The notes beneath the pieces are model-generated. The model had not been told where the DNA came from. It searched no databases and saw only the letters and a list, made by a program, of their open reading frames with translations. From positions 1,327,001-1,391,000 of the forward strand of contig CP073340.1 of NCBI GenBank assembly GCA_018141845.1: DNA of 64,000 bases, given 5' to 3'. This document shows, piece by piece, positions 52,704-61,721 of the stretch. The position numbers were made by a program, and so were the translations under genes. Each line of letters begins with the position of its first letter. The first letter of the stretch is position 1. The DNA comes from Lachnospiraceae bacterium oral taxon 096 (lineage in GTDB: Bacteria; Bacillota; Clostridia; Lachnospirales; Lachnospiraceae).

Positions 52704-54607
52704 AAAACATCATTATTGGAACGGCAGGACACATTGACCACGGAAAGACAACTTTAATTCGTGCATTGACGGGAAGAAATACAGACCGCCTAAAAGAAGA
52801 AAAAGAGCGAGGAATTACGATTGAACTTGGCTTTACTTGGTTTGATATGAAAGATGGAACTCGGTGTGGAATTATTGATGTGCCAGGGCATGAAAAGTTT
52901 ATCAACAACATGGTTGCTGGTGTTGTGGGAATGGATTTAGTCTTGCTTGTTGTGGCGGCGGATGAGGGCATTATGCCACAGACAAGAGAGCATTTGGATA
53001 TATTGGAACTTTTGGGCATTGAAAATGTAATTTTGGTTATCAATAAATGTGATCTTGTTGATGCAGAGTGGCTGGAAATGGTCGAGGAAGAAATAAAAGA
53101 GGAGTTAAAGGGCACTATTGTTGAAAATGCACCTGTAGTTAAAGTTTCTTCCGCAACTGGGGAGGGCATTGAGGCACTCAAGGATGAGATTGCGAAGATG
53201 CAAAAGGAGCTGTCCAAAGAAAAGGATGAAAATGGAATTGCAAGACTTCCTATTGACCGAGTATTTTCACTCACAGGATTTGGCACAGTGGTGACAGGAA
53301 CTTTGCTTTCTGGAAAAATTCAAAAGGGAGAGAGCTTTTGCATCTATCCCAGTCAAAAAGAGTGCAAGGTAAGAAATATTCAAGTGCATGAAAAAGACCA
53401 AGATCGCTGTAGTGCAGGGCAGAGAGTGGCCTTAAATCTTGTGGGCGTAAAGAAGGAAGATTTACACAGGGGAGCAGTCATTGCCCCACAGGGGAGCATG
53501 AAAAATACGGATCGAATTGATGTGCGAATGAGCGTATTAAAAGACAGTAGCCGAACACTCACGAATCGAGAACGATTACATCTATTTACAGGGACAAGTG
53601 AAGTTTTATGTAGAGCTGTGCTATTAGACCAAGAAGAAATTGCACCAGGGCAGAGTGGATTTTGCCAATTATTGCTTGAAGAGGAAATTGTAGTCAAGCG
53701 AGGAGATCACTTTATTGTTCGCTTTTATTCCCCACTAGAAACAGTGGGGGGCGGTGTTATTCTTGAGCCAAATCCAAAGAAGAAAAAGCGTTTTCACGAG
53801 GATGTTATTGAGGAATTAGAGCAAAAGGAATCGGGGTCTTTGGCCGATGTCTGTGCATTGCACATTCAGAGTGAAATGTTAATGACCTTGACAAAGCTCA
53901 CACAATTGATGTCTCACTCTAAGGAAGAAATTTTACCTTATCTGGAGGAACTGGAACAAGAAGGAAAAATTATCAAGATAGATATGAAGCGAGAAATTTA
54001 TTATTGGCACATAGTCAATAAGTCTGCTTTTGAGGAAGAATTAAAGGTAAGACTTTTAAAGTATCACCAGAATTATCCTTATCGCTTTGGAATGAAAAAG
54101 GCCGAGGTATACCATAGCTTAATGAAACAGATAAAACCTAATGTCTTTGAGGAGTGCCTTCTTTTGTTGGTCAAGGAAAAGTTTATTCGCCTTGTCGATG
54201 AATTTGTCTGTCTCAATGAATTTAAAATAGTAAAGGATCAAACTTATATCAAGGTAGAATGCACGGTTTTGGATGCTTTGAAGGTGGCAGGTTATGACTT
54301 AATAAAATACACAGAGATTTCGGGGCTACATGAAAAGGAAGAAGTGGTGTTAGATATCTTCCGTTTGATGAGCTATGAAAAGAAATTGGTGCGTCTTTCG
54401 GATGAGATCTACACATTGAAGAGTTTGATTGATGACTTGCACGAAAAAATAGAAGAATATTTTGAAAAGAATGAGGTCTTGACGATTGCTCAAGTGCGTG
54501 ATATGTGCAATACAAGCAGAAAATGTGCAAAAATTCTTATTGAATATTTTGATGAACAAAAGTTTACCCAAAAGGTCGGTGCAGAGACCGAAAGAGTGCA
54601 TTACTAG
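52700..54607 (+). CDS. selB: Selenocysteine-specific elongation factor
   Basis: 635 aa. GTPase motifs [22 protein letters not shown] and NKCDLVD; EF-Tu-like domains 2 and 3; then C-terminal winged helices ([21 protein letters not shown] onward) that bind SECIS RNA. The start ATG lies in ATGAAAAACATC overlapping the selA stop. It brings Sec-tRNA to UGA codons. Confidence 0.95.
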   Translation: MKNIIIGTAGHIDHGKTTLIRALTGRNTDRLKEEKERGITIELGFTWFDMKDGTRCGIIDVPGHEKFINNMVAGVVGMDLVLLVVAADEGIMPQTREHLDILELLGIENVILVINKCDLVDAEWLEMVEEEIKEELKGTIVENAPVVKVSSATGEGIEALKDEIAKMQKELSKEKDENGIARLPIDRVFSLTGFGTVVTGTLLSGKIQKGESFCIYPSQKECKVRNIQVHEKDQDRCSAGQRVALNLVGVKKEDLHRGAVIAPQGSMKNTDRIDVRMSVLKDSSRTLTNRERLHLFTGTSEVLCRAVLLDQEEIAPGQSGFCQLLLEEEIVVKRGDHFIVRFYSPLETVGGGVILEPNPKKKKRFHEDVIEELEQKESGSLADVCALHIQSEMLMTLTKLTQLMSHSKEEILPYLEELEQEGKIIKIDMKREIYYWHIVNKSAFEEELKVRLLKYHQNYPYRFGMKKAEVYHSLMKQIKPNVFEECLLLLVKEKFIRLVDEFVCLNEFKIVKDQTYIKVECTVLDALKVAGYDLIKYTEISGLHEKEEVVLDIFRLMSYEKKLVRLSDEIYTLKSLIDDLHEKIEEYFEKNEVLTIAQVRDMCNTSRKCAKILIEYFDEQKFTQKVGAETERVHY

Positions 54608-54628
54608 GCATTATAGGTGATAGTTTAC

Positions 54629-54657
54629 TTGACAGATGAAATGGTGAGTGTTACCAT
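54629..54657 (+). promoter_or_regulatory. Possible thrS promoter
   Basis: TTGACA, 17 nt, TACCAT. The region is too short for a T-box leader, which thrS often has in Firmicutes. Confidence 0.5.
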
Positions 54658-54688
54658 AATTTGAGCAATAGACTAGGGAGAGTATATT

Positions 54689-56476
54689 ATGGAAAGAGAA
54701 GAGTTTTTAAAGGTATATCGTCACTCCATGGCCCATATCCTTGCCAAGGCAGTGATTGAAATTTTTGGAAAAGACAATGTGCAATATGCCATTGGCCCAG
54801 AGATTGCCGATGGTATGTATTACGATTTCTTGTTGCCAAGAGGAATTTCAGAAGATGATTTTCAGGCGATTGAAGATAAGATGCGTGAGATTATCAAGCG
54901 TCGAGAAGATTGGACAGTGGCACAGGTATCAAAGGAAGAGGCCTTAAGTATTTTTAAGGATCAGAAGTTTAAGGTTGAATTGATCAATGATATGCCAGAG
55001 GATGAAATTATTACTACCTATAAGACAGGGGATGATTTTATTGATTTGTGTAGAGGACCACATATTGCCAATTCACAGGAATTGATGAATGTGGCTTTTC
55101 AGATTAAGTCAGTTTCAGGATCTTATTGGAAGGGCGATGAGCACAGAGATCAATTGCAAAGAATTTATGTGTATGTGTTCCCAGATAAGAAACAATTGAA
55201 GGAGCACTTACAACTAATTAAGGAAGCAATGGAAAGAGACCACAAGAAACTGGGGCCACAGCTTGACTTATTTATGTTTGATGAGACTGCACCAGGTATG
55301 CCATATTGGTTGCCAAGAGGTTGGAAGGTGTTTAATACTTTGCTTGATTGGTGGAGATGTATTCATGAGGTTCATGGATATCAGGAGATTTCTGCACCAA
55401 TTATCAATAGCAAAAAGCTCTGGTTAATCAGTGGTCACTGGGCACATTATGTCAATAATATGTTTATTGTTCCAGGTAAGGATGGAGATATCCAAGCTGA
55501 GGATACAAGAGCGGCAAAGCCAATGAACTGCCCAAATGCGATGATGACCTATAAGAGAAAGGTTCACTCCTATCGAGACCTTCCTATTCGATATTCAGAG
55601 ACCGATGTGGTGCACAGAAGAGAAAAGACGGGGCAGTTAAATGGTCTCTTTAGGGTGCAGATGTTTAGACAGGACGATGATCATACTTTTGTTATGGAAA
55701 GCCAAATTGAAAATGAGATTGATGATATTCTTTCCATTGCAGATAAAATTTATTCTACTCTTGGCTTGACTTACCGAGCAGAACTTTCCACAAGACCAGA
55801 TGACTTTATGGGAGATATTGAACTTTGGAATGAAGCAGAGGCTTCATTGAAAAAGATTCTTGACAAAAAGTATGGAGAGGGCAACTATGAAATCAATGAG
55901 GGCGATGGTGCATTCTATGGACCAAAAATTGATTTGCAGATTAAGGATGCTCTTGGAAGAGAATGGCAGTGTGGTACAGTTCAGCTAGATTTCCAGTTGC
56001 CAAGAAACTTTGGCTTGACTTATACTGCAAGTGACAACACAGAGAAAATTCCAGTTGTTCTTCACCGTGCAATTTTTGGATCTTTGGAGAGATTTATTGG
56101 CATTTTGATTGAGAACTTTAAGGGAGCGTTTCCATTCTGGCTCTCACCATATCAAGTGGGTATTGTTCCAATTCATGAAGAGCACAATGAGTATGCGAAG
56201 AAGGTGGCTGATAAGTTGGTTTCAAATCGAATCCGCATTGAGGCAGATTACTCCGACAAGAATATGAAGGAGAAGATCAAGTACTTTAAGACCTACAAGA
56301 CACCATATACGATTGTTCTCGGTGACAAGGAAGCAGAGAATGAGACGGTCTCTATTAATATGAGAGGTTCAAATAAGCAGATCAATAATGTTCCATTAAA
56401 GGATTTTATTGAGATGTGCAATTATATGAATAGGGAGCACACTTTGGATTTAGTTGACCATGTGATTGAGGAATAA
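54689..56476 (+). CDS. thrS: Threonyl-tRNA synthetase, short form lacking the TGS domain
   Basis: 595 aa; usual bacterial ThrRS is about 640 with an N-terminal TGS domain. Here the protein begins directly in the editing region (HSMAHILAKAV, with the HxxxH zinc-like motif, and DLCRGPH). Class II motifs follow: MNCPNAMMTYKRK, FRVQMFRQDDDHTF and the anticodon domain near YQVGIVPIHEEH. GGGAGAG precedes the ATG. No TGS-coding frame lies upstream, so this looks like a genuine short form. Confidence 0.92.
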   Translation: MEREEFLKVYRHSMAHILAKAVIEIFGKDNVQYAIGPEIADGMYYDFLLPRGISEDDFQAIEDKMREIIKRREDWTVAQVSKEEALSIFKDQKFKVELINDMPEDEIITTYKTGDDFIDLCRGPHIANSQELMNVAFQIKSVSGSYWKGDEHRDQLQRIYVYVFPDKKQLKEHLQLIKEAMERDHKKLGPQLDLFMFDETAPGMPYWLPRGWKVFNTLLDWWRCIHEVHGYQEISAPIINSKKLWLISGHWAHYVNNMFIVPGKDGDIQAEDTRAAKPMNCPNAMMTYKRKVHSYRDLPIRYSETDVVHRREKTGQLNGLFRVQMFRQDDDHTFVMESQIENEIDDILSIADKIYSTLGLTYRAELSTRPDDFMGDIELWNEAEASLKKILDKKYGEGNYEINEGDGAFYGPKIDLQIKDALGREWQCGTVQLDFQLPRNFGLTYTASDNTEKIPVVLHRAIFGSLERFIGILIENFKGAFPFWLSPYQVGIVPIHEEHNEYAKKVADKLVSNRIRIEADYSDKNMKEKIKYFKTYKTPYTIVLGDKEAENETVSINMRGSNKQINNVPLKDFIEMCNYMNREHTLDLVDHVIEE

Positions 56477-56514
56477 GGAATTGGGAAAATAAAGGTTCTT
56501 TGTCAAATATTGGG

Positions 56515-56542
56515 GTGGGTTGATTTTTAACCCACTCTTTTT
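56515..56542 (+). terminator. Terminator of thrS
   Basis: GTGGGTT-GATTTTT-AACCCAC then TCTTTTT. Confidence 0.88.
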
Positions 56543-56620
56543 GAAGGAATTGCATAGTTTTTGCTAACAGATCTATGGAATACTCTATATCTGTTTTGTT
56601 TAGGTATATTTTTGCACCAC

Positions 56621-57297
56621 AAAAAAACCTCGTCCCCAGTTCTTTTTAAGCCATAGCCATTAAAATTCTGTTTCTAAAATATTTAAAGTTTCGTACGCCA
56701 TAAGATATTCTTTTCAGCACCTTTATCTTATAGTTATTTCTAAATGCGGTTATTGCTGCTCTGAATTCTTCAATTCCTGAATTTTCTACCTCACGGAGCC
56801 ATTCACTAAACAAAGTTCTTTGCTTTGAATAGGAGTTTTCATCAAGAATATCAACGAATAACTCTTTAATAAAATGTGCTTTTCTTAAATCTTCTGAATA
56901 TTCAAGCATTCATTCAAGTGCCACTCGGTTATCGTTCGATAGCTTTGCTTTTCTCTTTGTAATTAAGCTCTTACTTCGTTTGTAGTACTTCCTAAGAGAA
57001 GGCAACATTCTTTTTTGAATTCTCTTTCGTACATTTTCAAGAGCCCAATAGACTTGTCTGACGAAATGATACCGATTAATAACGATCTTTGCATTGGGAA
57101 AATATATCCTAGCCAAGTCGATGAAGGTTTTATTCATGTCACAAGAAAAGTATTGGACTTTCATACGTTTATATTGATCAAGCGATTTAAAATAGTCGAC
57201 CAGACAAGTTCCTTTTCTGGAATAGAGTACATCGAATATCATATGAACACCTCCTCTAAGTGTAGTTGTGATGAACTGGGGACTTGGAGGTTTTTTT
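56621..57297 (-). mobile_element. ISL3-like remnant bounded by inverted repeats
   Basis: A 677-bp unit. Left end AAAAAAACCTCGTCCCCAG (TTC follows); right end GAACTGGGGACTTGGAGG then TTTTTTT. These are mutual inverse complements except for a 3-nt insertion. Inside is only the C-terminal part of an ISL3-type transposase, so the unit is internally deleted. No target duplication was found. Confidence 0.65.
56646..57242 (-). pseudogene. ISL3-family transposase fragment with in-frame stop
   Basis: The upstream part (MIFDVLYSRKGTCLVDYFKSL, FSCDMNKTFIDLARIYFPNA, VINRYHFVRQVYWALENVRK) is the DDE core. After RVALE a TGA (56910-56912) interrupts, and MLEYSEDLRKAHFIKELF continues in the same frame to a normal end. 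The frame stays open a little upstream of 57242 but the N-terminal DNA-binding region is absent. A CGA-to-TGA change is the simplest explanation. It is inactive. Confidence 0.8.
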
Positions 57298-57443
57298 ATT
57301 TATAATAATAAAAAATGTTGAGATTAGCAATTGCCAACCCCAACATTAATTATAGAGCCTATTTAAGTTATTGCTATTATGTTGTATGAATATATGAAAT
57401 GTGGAAATACTACAAATGATAAAGAAAAATTAAAGAAATTTTC

Positions 57444-57472
57444 TTGACTTTTTCTTTTCTATTGCATATACT
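57444..57472 (+). promoter_or_regulatory. Promoter of the toxin-antitoxin pair
   Basis: TTGACT, 17 nt, TATACT, 24 bp before the antitoxin start. The antitoxin would bind here in known systems. Confidence 0.75.
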
Positions 57473-57496
57473 ATAAGCAAGAAAGGAGTGTTGTAT

Positions 57497-57763
57497 ATGT
57501 CACAGACAGTTAATGTTAATTTCAAGTTGGATGCAGATGTAAAAAAGAGCATGGAACAGGCGTGTTCTGAATTAGGTCTTTCCATGAGTGCGGCGTTCAC
57601 TGTGTTTGCTAAAAAAGTAGGCAGAGAAAAGCGTATTCCTTTTGAGGTGTCGGTAGACCCGTTTTATTCTGATAGCAATATCCGTTATTTGGAAAATATC
57701 GTGCGTGATATTAAGGACGGTAAAGCCCATTTCGCAGAGCATGACTTGATAGAGTTGGACTAA
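57497..57763 (+). CDS. RelB/DinJ-family antitoxin
   Basis: 88 aa from the ATG at 57497 (GAAAGGAG upstream). Ribbon-helix-helix start SQTVNVNFKLDADVKKSMEQ then CSELGLSMSAAFTVFAKKV, the DinJ pattern. The C-terminal tail would wrap the toxin. It overlaps the toxin gene by one base (TAATG). Confidence 0.9.
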   Translation: MSQTVNVNFKLDADVKKSMEQACSELGLSMSAAFTVFAKKVGREKRIPFEVSVDPFYSDSNIRYLENIVRDIKDGKAHFAEHDLIELD

Positions 57764-58023
57764 TGAGGTTGCTATGGGAAGATAGAGCGTGGAGTGATTA
57801 TCTGTACTGGCAGACGCAGGATAAGAAAACATTGAAAAGAATTAACGGACTTATCAAGGATATTCAGAGAAGCACCTTTGAAGGTATCGGGAAGCCTGAA
57901 CCGCTAAAGGAAAATCTAAGCGGTATGTGGAGCAGGCGTATTGATGATACCAATAGGATTGTTTATTATGAAAAAGACGAGATAATCTATATCGTTTCAT
58001 GCAAAGGACATTATGAAGATTGA
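57763..58023 (+). CDS. Txe/YoeB-family toxin (mRNA interferase)
   Basis: 86 aa. MRLLWEDRAWSDYLYWQTQD, then GKPEPLKENLSGMWSRRIDD and NRIVYYEKDEIIYIVSCKGH(YED), which carries the YoeB catalytic Glu/Arg/His/Tyr set. It cleaves mRNA at the ribosome. The mixed DinJ-type antitoxin with YoeB-type toxin is a known combination. Confidence 0.92.
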   Translation: MRLLWEDRAWSDYLYWQTQDKKTLKRINGLIKDIQRSTFEGIGKPEPLKENLSGMWSRRIDDTNRIVYYEKDEIIYIVSCKGHYED

Positions 58024-58046
58024 AAGGGGGACGGGCAACCACCCTC

Positions 58047-58073
58047 TTTTTTTACTCACGGTGAGTAAAAAAA
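58047..58073. repeat. Perfect 27-bp palindrome after the toxin gene
   Basis: TTTTTTTACTCAC-G-GTGAGTAAAAAAA. The first T run also follows a weaker GGGGG/CCCTC hairpin, so this may terminate transcription from both sides. Confidence 0.7.
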
Positions 58074-58175
58074 GTCCTTGACTATTGGTGGGAATACCAA
58101 CACTTCTTAAAGGGAACAGCCAAAGAGCGAGACAAAAATGAATGATTTTATCATGGTGATAGAAGAAAGCAGGGC

Positions 58176-58658
58176 TTATGCCCTGTTTTCTTGCTTTCTT
58201 AAAAATAGATTTTCTTGCTCAATCAAGATGTTGAATAGTTTTAATTCTTTTTCCGATATATTATATATATCTATTGAAAAACCACCATTTATACTTATGA
58301 GAGATTTTTCAGCATCTCCAAAAATAATTTGAACAGAAGATACATCATTGATTATTACATGAGAAATGAGTTTATCCAATTCTGTGAGTGGTATATTTCG
58401 TATATCTTCCCCAACAGGATATAATGATATGAAATTATTATCACTTTGATCGGGAAATTCAGTCAAATATATTTGTGCAGGATAATAACCAAGAATTTTC
58501 ACTATAATTCGGACAATTTTTTTTGAAAAATCTTTGATATAAGTGGTGTAGAAGAATTCTTCGATTTCAAAATAATTAGAACCGTTCATTTTTTCAGGAA
58601 GAAAATCTACGTAGTAACAATCCGTGGTTTCTTGTAACTGGTCTATAAGTGTGAACAT
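58176..58658 (-). CDS. Orphan cytoplasmic protein, possibly an immunity-type protein
   Basis: About 160 aa, starting at the ATG at 58658 or a GTG at 58673 that abuts TATAGGAG. Acidic with alternating helices and strands (YYVDFLPEKMNGSNYFEIEEFF, NGGFSIDIYNISEKELKL), no signal peptide. The preceding gene is only a C-terminal scrap, as if a toxin-immunity pair had been disrupted. No family recognised. Confidence 0.55.
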   Translation of the reverse strand: MFTLIDQLQETTDCYYVDFLPEKMNGSNYFEIEEFFYTTYIKDFSKKIVRIIVKILGYYPAQIYLTEFPDQSDNNFISLYPVGEDIRNIPLTELDKLISHVIINDVSSVQIIFGDAEKSLISINGGFSIDIYNISEKELKLFNILIEQENLFLRKQENRA

Positions 58659-58683
58659 AGTTATAAAAATCACTCCTATACAT

Positions 58684-58767
58684 TTATTTACCTAATACCT
58701 TACCATTTTCATCAAGGGAAGCTACCGTAACTAAAAATAGTGAAAATTCAGAAGTCGTATTCTTAGA
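58684..58767 (-). pseudogene. C-terminal scrap of a disrupted gene
   Basis: A 27-codon open frame with no start ends LVTVASLDENGKVLGK and a stop, 11 bp before the orphan gene's GTG. It reads as the tail of a longer protein cut off by the IS607-like element upstream. Confidence 0.45.
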
Positions 58768-58944
58768 TTAGTTTTAGGGTTTTTCAACCAAAGGTTCTAC
58801 GGTTAACCTCATCCACCATACCTCATGCTATTTCGATATAACACCAATACAATAGCACTTATTGGCATCGCTTCTAAATTGATAACCATATAGGGAAATG
58901 CGGACTTGTCTTGCAGTTCTACATCTGTCTATGGTCATTTTTTC

Positions 58945-60279
58945 TTAGACTTTATCTCTAAAGCCTTGTCCACGTCGTGCAATAACAAATGAAGCTCCGA
59001 CATGAGTATTTAGCTTCATTTGCGGACAGTATTTATTTTTAGCAATCCAACTTGTCCATGCGGGATTGACTTTATTGAGATAAACATTGTTGCGATAAGT
59101 AATGGATTCCATTGTTTCAACGAACTGACGGTAAGCTAACGAGTGTATCATTTCATTATACTTCTTCCCATACTTGGATTCTGTTTTAGCTTTCGTACGC
59201 TTAAAATTAAGGTCCTCAATCGTCACATCTTTGCCAGTAGTTAAAGCAAGTTTAACAATATCGTTGGCGATAGCTTGTAAGTCAGACTTTGTAGCATGTC
59301 CTTGTTGAAACCTGTATGGTAAGAATTGGTTTTGAATCATGTGTCCAAACGCATTCGTTTCGGTTAAGGTCACAAACCCCTTATTAAAATCAAGACCAAT
59401 GACACCATGAGTGCTGCGAGTCATTATATCAGTACCCTCTTGTTGGATTTCAAAGGTGCAATAGAGATAGTATCGTCCATAACGCTTGATAATCTTATAC
59501 GAAAGAGGACTATTCTTTTGTTCTAAAATGGAAATAATCTCTTGTTTATGATGATTAAAATATACTTTCCCAAAAGCGTATTTATCATTCCCTTGAGTCG
59601 TCTTGAAACCACCAAAGTCCTTACGGAGCTTAATATTGAACTGGTTATTAAGTTTGTTATAGTTCAACTGTAAGAGTTGATTACCAGAGGTTTCCGTTTT
59701 TGTTCCAACAAATGACATCTGATTATCACGACGTTCAATGAACCCGGCGTAATCTTTATTTAATAAGTTTTTCGTACCAAAACAAATTTTGACTTGACCT
59801 GATTCTAGTTGGTAATCGAGATTACTTAGCTTCTGTTTCATGCGATTGAGCTTGTTTTTCTTAGCAACCAGCTTTCGTTTGAGATTACGATGTTTGGTTA
59901 GATTGACAAACAAACCAGCTCGTAACATCGCACAGTTATCGTCATGTTGTTCTTGCAATTGAGGGATAACTTTTGTCTCAAAATAATCAATCTTATGTTC
60001 AAGAACCTGTTTTTCGTGTCGTTTCAACTCAATTAAAGCACTCAATCGTCCTTGTGCATCAGATATAATAGAATTAGCAGTACGCTTAGTAATACTGTAT
60101 TGATTTTGTAAATATGTGTTATAAGCTGACTTATTAAAATTGTCTGTATGCTTAATGTGTTGAAAGGTTTTTCTCATAGCGTGAGCGTAAGTCGCACGAG
60201 AATTTTCAACATATTCAATAATTTGAGAATTGTTCTTATCGTGTAGTTGAGTTACAACTGTAAACTTACGTTTTTGCAT
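58945..60279 (-). CDS. tnpB: Long TnpB-family protein of an IS607-like element
   Basis: 444 aa with GAAAGGCAC before the ATG. RuvC-like motifs are GVIGLDFNKGFV (Asp) and VTIEDLNFKRT (Glu). The last motif reads LNTHVGASFVIARRGQGF with no obvious Asp at the usual place, and the CxxC zinc fingers are absent. This variant group is known to have a shifted or altered third RuvC residue. Long helical N terminus (residues 1-170). It is unrelated in sequence to the two 367-aa TnpBs. Nuclease activity is uncertain. Confidence 0.8.
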   Translation of the reverse strand: MQKRKFTVVTQLHDKNNSQIIEYVENSRATYAHAMRKTFQHIKHTDNFNKSAYNTYLQNQYSITKRTANSIISDAQGRLSALIELKRHEKQVLEHKIDYFETKVIPQLQEQHDDNCAMLRAGLFVNLTKHRNLKRKLVAKKNKLNRMKQKLSNLDYQLESGQVKICFGTKNLLNKDYAGFIERRDNQMSFVGTKTETSGNQLLQLNYNKLNNQFNIKLRKDFGGFKTTQGNDKYAFGKVYFNHHKQEIISILEQKNSPLSYKIIKRYGRYYLYCTFEIQQEGTDIMTRSTHGVIGLDFNKGFVTLTETNAFGHMIQNQFLPYRFQQGHATKSDLQAIANDIVKLALTTGKDVTIEDLNFKRTKAKTESKYGKKYNEMIHSLAYRQFVETMESITYRNNVYLNKVNPAWTSWIAKNKYCPQMKLNTHVGASFVIARRGQGFRDKV

Positions 60280-60293
60280 GAATGAGTGCCTTT

Positions 60294-60458
60294 CTATTCC
60301 ATAATATCGTCTAAATTAAGATGATCAGCTAGTTTTACCTTTTGATTATCTTTACCTACAAGAGTTAGATAATGTTCTAAGAACAAACGTTCAACTTGTT
60401 CTTTCCCTAACCATTCCTCTAGTTCCTTTAGCGTCATTTCTTTATGATTTTGGGTCAT
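60294..60458 (-). CDS. Small protein between tnpB and recombinase remnant
   Basis: 54 aa from the ATG at 60458, preceded by GAAAGGAC. It is charged and helical (EMTLKELEEWLGKEQVERLFLEHYLTL). It overlaps the recombinase remnant by a few bases. Such short ORFs occur in IS607-like units; function unknown. Confidence 0.5.
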   Translation of the reverse strand: MTQNHKEMTLKELEEWLGKEQVERLFLEHYLTLVGKDNQKVKLADHLNLDDIME

Positions 60459-60772
60459 TGCTTTGTCCTTTCTTATTTTCCTGTTTACCTTTTGACCGCA
60501 TACCATAGAGCTTGCCTGAAAACGATGCGATAAGTGACATCATATCGTTCATAAGCTCCTGTTCGACAGACATTGTTTCCGTTTGTTGTTTGACAATAAC
60601 GATTTCGACACCTTTAGCATTAAACATGGTTTCGAGATAATGAAAACCGAAACGAGTTAAACGGTCACGATAGGTTACAAATACACGATTTACTTCATCA
60701 TTCATAACCATTTTAAGTAACTGTTGTAATTTCTTACATTTATCATTCAAACGCCTTTTAGATCCATCCGCC
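60442..60772 (-). pseudogene. tnpA: IS607-type serine recombinase, 5'-truncated
   Basis: The readable part starts at RRLNDKCKKLQQLLKMV, then DEVNRVFVTYRDRLTRFGFHYLE and MMSLIASFSGKLYGMRS, the C-terminal half of the recombinase core. The catalytic Ser and N-terminal HTH are missing; upstream DNA is the 3' end of fabG in another frame. The junction is near 60765-60775. Confidence 0.8.
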
Positions 60773-61489
60773 ATCCATTTGAATGACTTGACCAGTGAGA
60801 TAAGTTCCCTTGTAGCCAAGGTGATAGACAAAATCGGCCACTTCCTCTGGAAGACCGAGGCGACCTGCAGGAATTTCTTCTGTGAGAGATGTAATTTCTT
60901 GATCGCTAAAGCAAGAATTCATATCTGTATCAATGGCACCACAGGCAATGGCATTGACTTGAATATTGCTTGGAGCTAATTCTTTGGCCAGAGCTTTTGT
61001 AAAGGAATTGATCGCTCCCTTTGTTGCAGAATAGGCCACTTCACAGGAGGCACCACATACGCCCCAAACAGAGGAAATATTGATAATTTTTCCATGATTT
61101 TCCTTGAGCATGAGAGGGATTGCCAGCTTGGAGCAGTGAAATACACTGGTTAAATTGTTATTGATCATATGATTCCATTCATCTTCCGACATATCCTGCA
61201 ATAGACCGATGTAGGAGATGCCAGCATTGTTGACAAGAACATCAAGGCTTTGCCAAGTGGATTGAATTTTGGAAAAGAGTTTCTGACAATCATCTACCTT
61301 GCCCATATCTCCAACATAGGCAAGGCATTCGACATGGTGGCTTTCAATTTCTTTTTGGACATCGAGCAGTTTTTCTTTATTGTGGATGCAGTTGATAGCA
61401 ACATTATATCCCTTTTGTGCAAACTTTAGGGCAATGGCTCGACCAATTCCTCGAGATGCCCCCGTAACTAAAATACTCTTTTTACGCAT
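60758..61489 (-). CDS. fabG: FabG-like short-chain dehydrogenase/3-oxoacyl-ACP reductase
   Basis: 243 aa from the ATG at 61489 (TTGGAGGC upstream). NAD(P) motif VTGASRGIGRAIALKFA, NNAGIS, catalytic Ser in NISSVWG and YSATK. The end TYLTGQVIQMDGGWI is the usual SDR tail, so the protein is complete although the IS607 remnant starts at its last codons. NADPH-linked ketoacyl reduction is the usual role, but it is not in a fab operon, so another substrate is possible. Confidence 0.88.
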   Translation of the reverse strand: MRKKSILVTGASRGIGRAIALKFAQKGYNVAINCIHNKEKLLDVQKEIESHHVECLAYVGDMGKVDDCQKLFSKIQSTWQSLDVLVNNAGISYIGLLQDMSEDEWNHMINNNLTSVFHCSKLAIPLMLKENHGKIINISSVWGVCGASCEVAYSATKGAINSFTKALAKELAPSNIQVNAIACGAIDTDMNSCFSDQEITSLTEEIPAGRLGLPEEVADFVYHLGYKGTYLTGQVIQMDGGWI

Positions 61490-61721
61490 AATTGCCTCCA
61501 AATGTAGTCATTTGTCTGTAGCATACAGGATATTGTAACAAAGTACAAGTACAAAAAGTAATAAAAATGTCATTTTTAAGTATGAAAAATGTCAGTTTTT
61601 TGAAATTGAAGTATTTTTATTGTAACTATATTATTGTTTTGTTATACTAAGTAGGCTAATGAGATGGACTTGAAAATAATAAAAAAGATGGAAGATAGAG
61701 AGAAATTGGAGGTAGTAATTC

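Noticed and set aside
54608..54688. T-box leader for thrS
   Set aside because: Only 81 bp separate selB and thrS, too little for a T-box.
56910..56912. In-frame TGA in the ISL3 transposase as a possible selenocysteine codon
   Set aside because: The organism decodes UGA, but the position is not catalytic, no SECIS hairpin follows, and the element is already truncated; a nonsense mutation is simpler.
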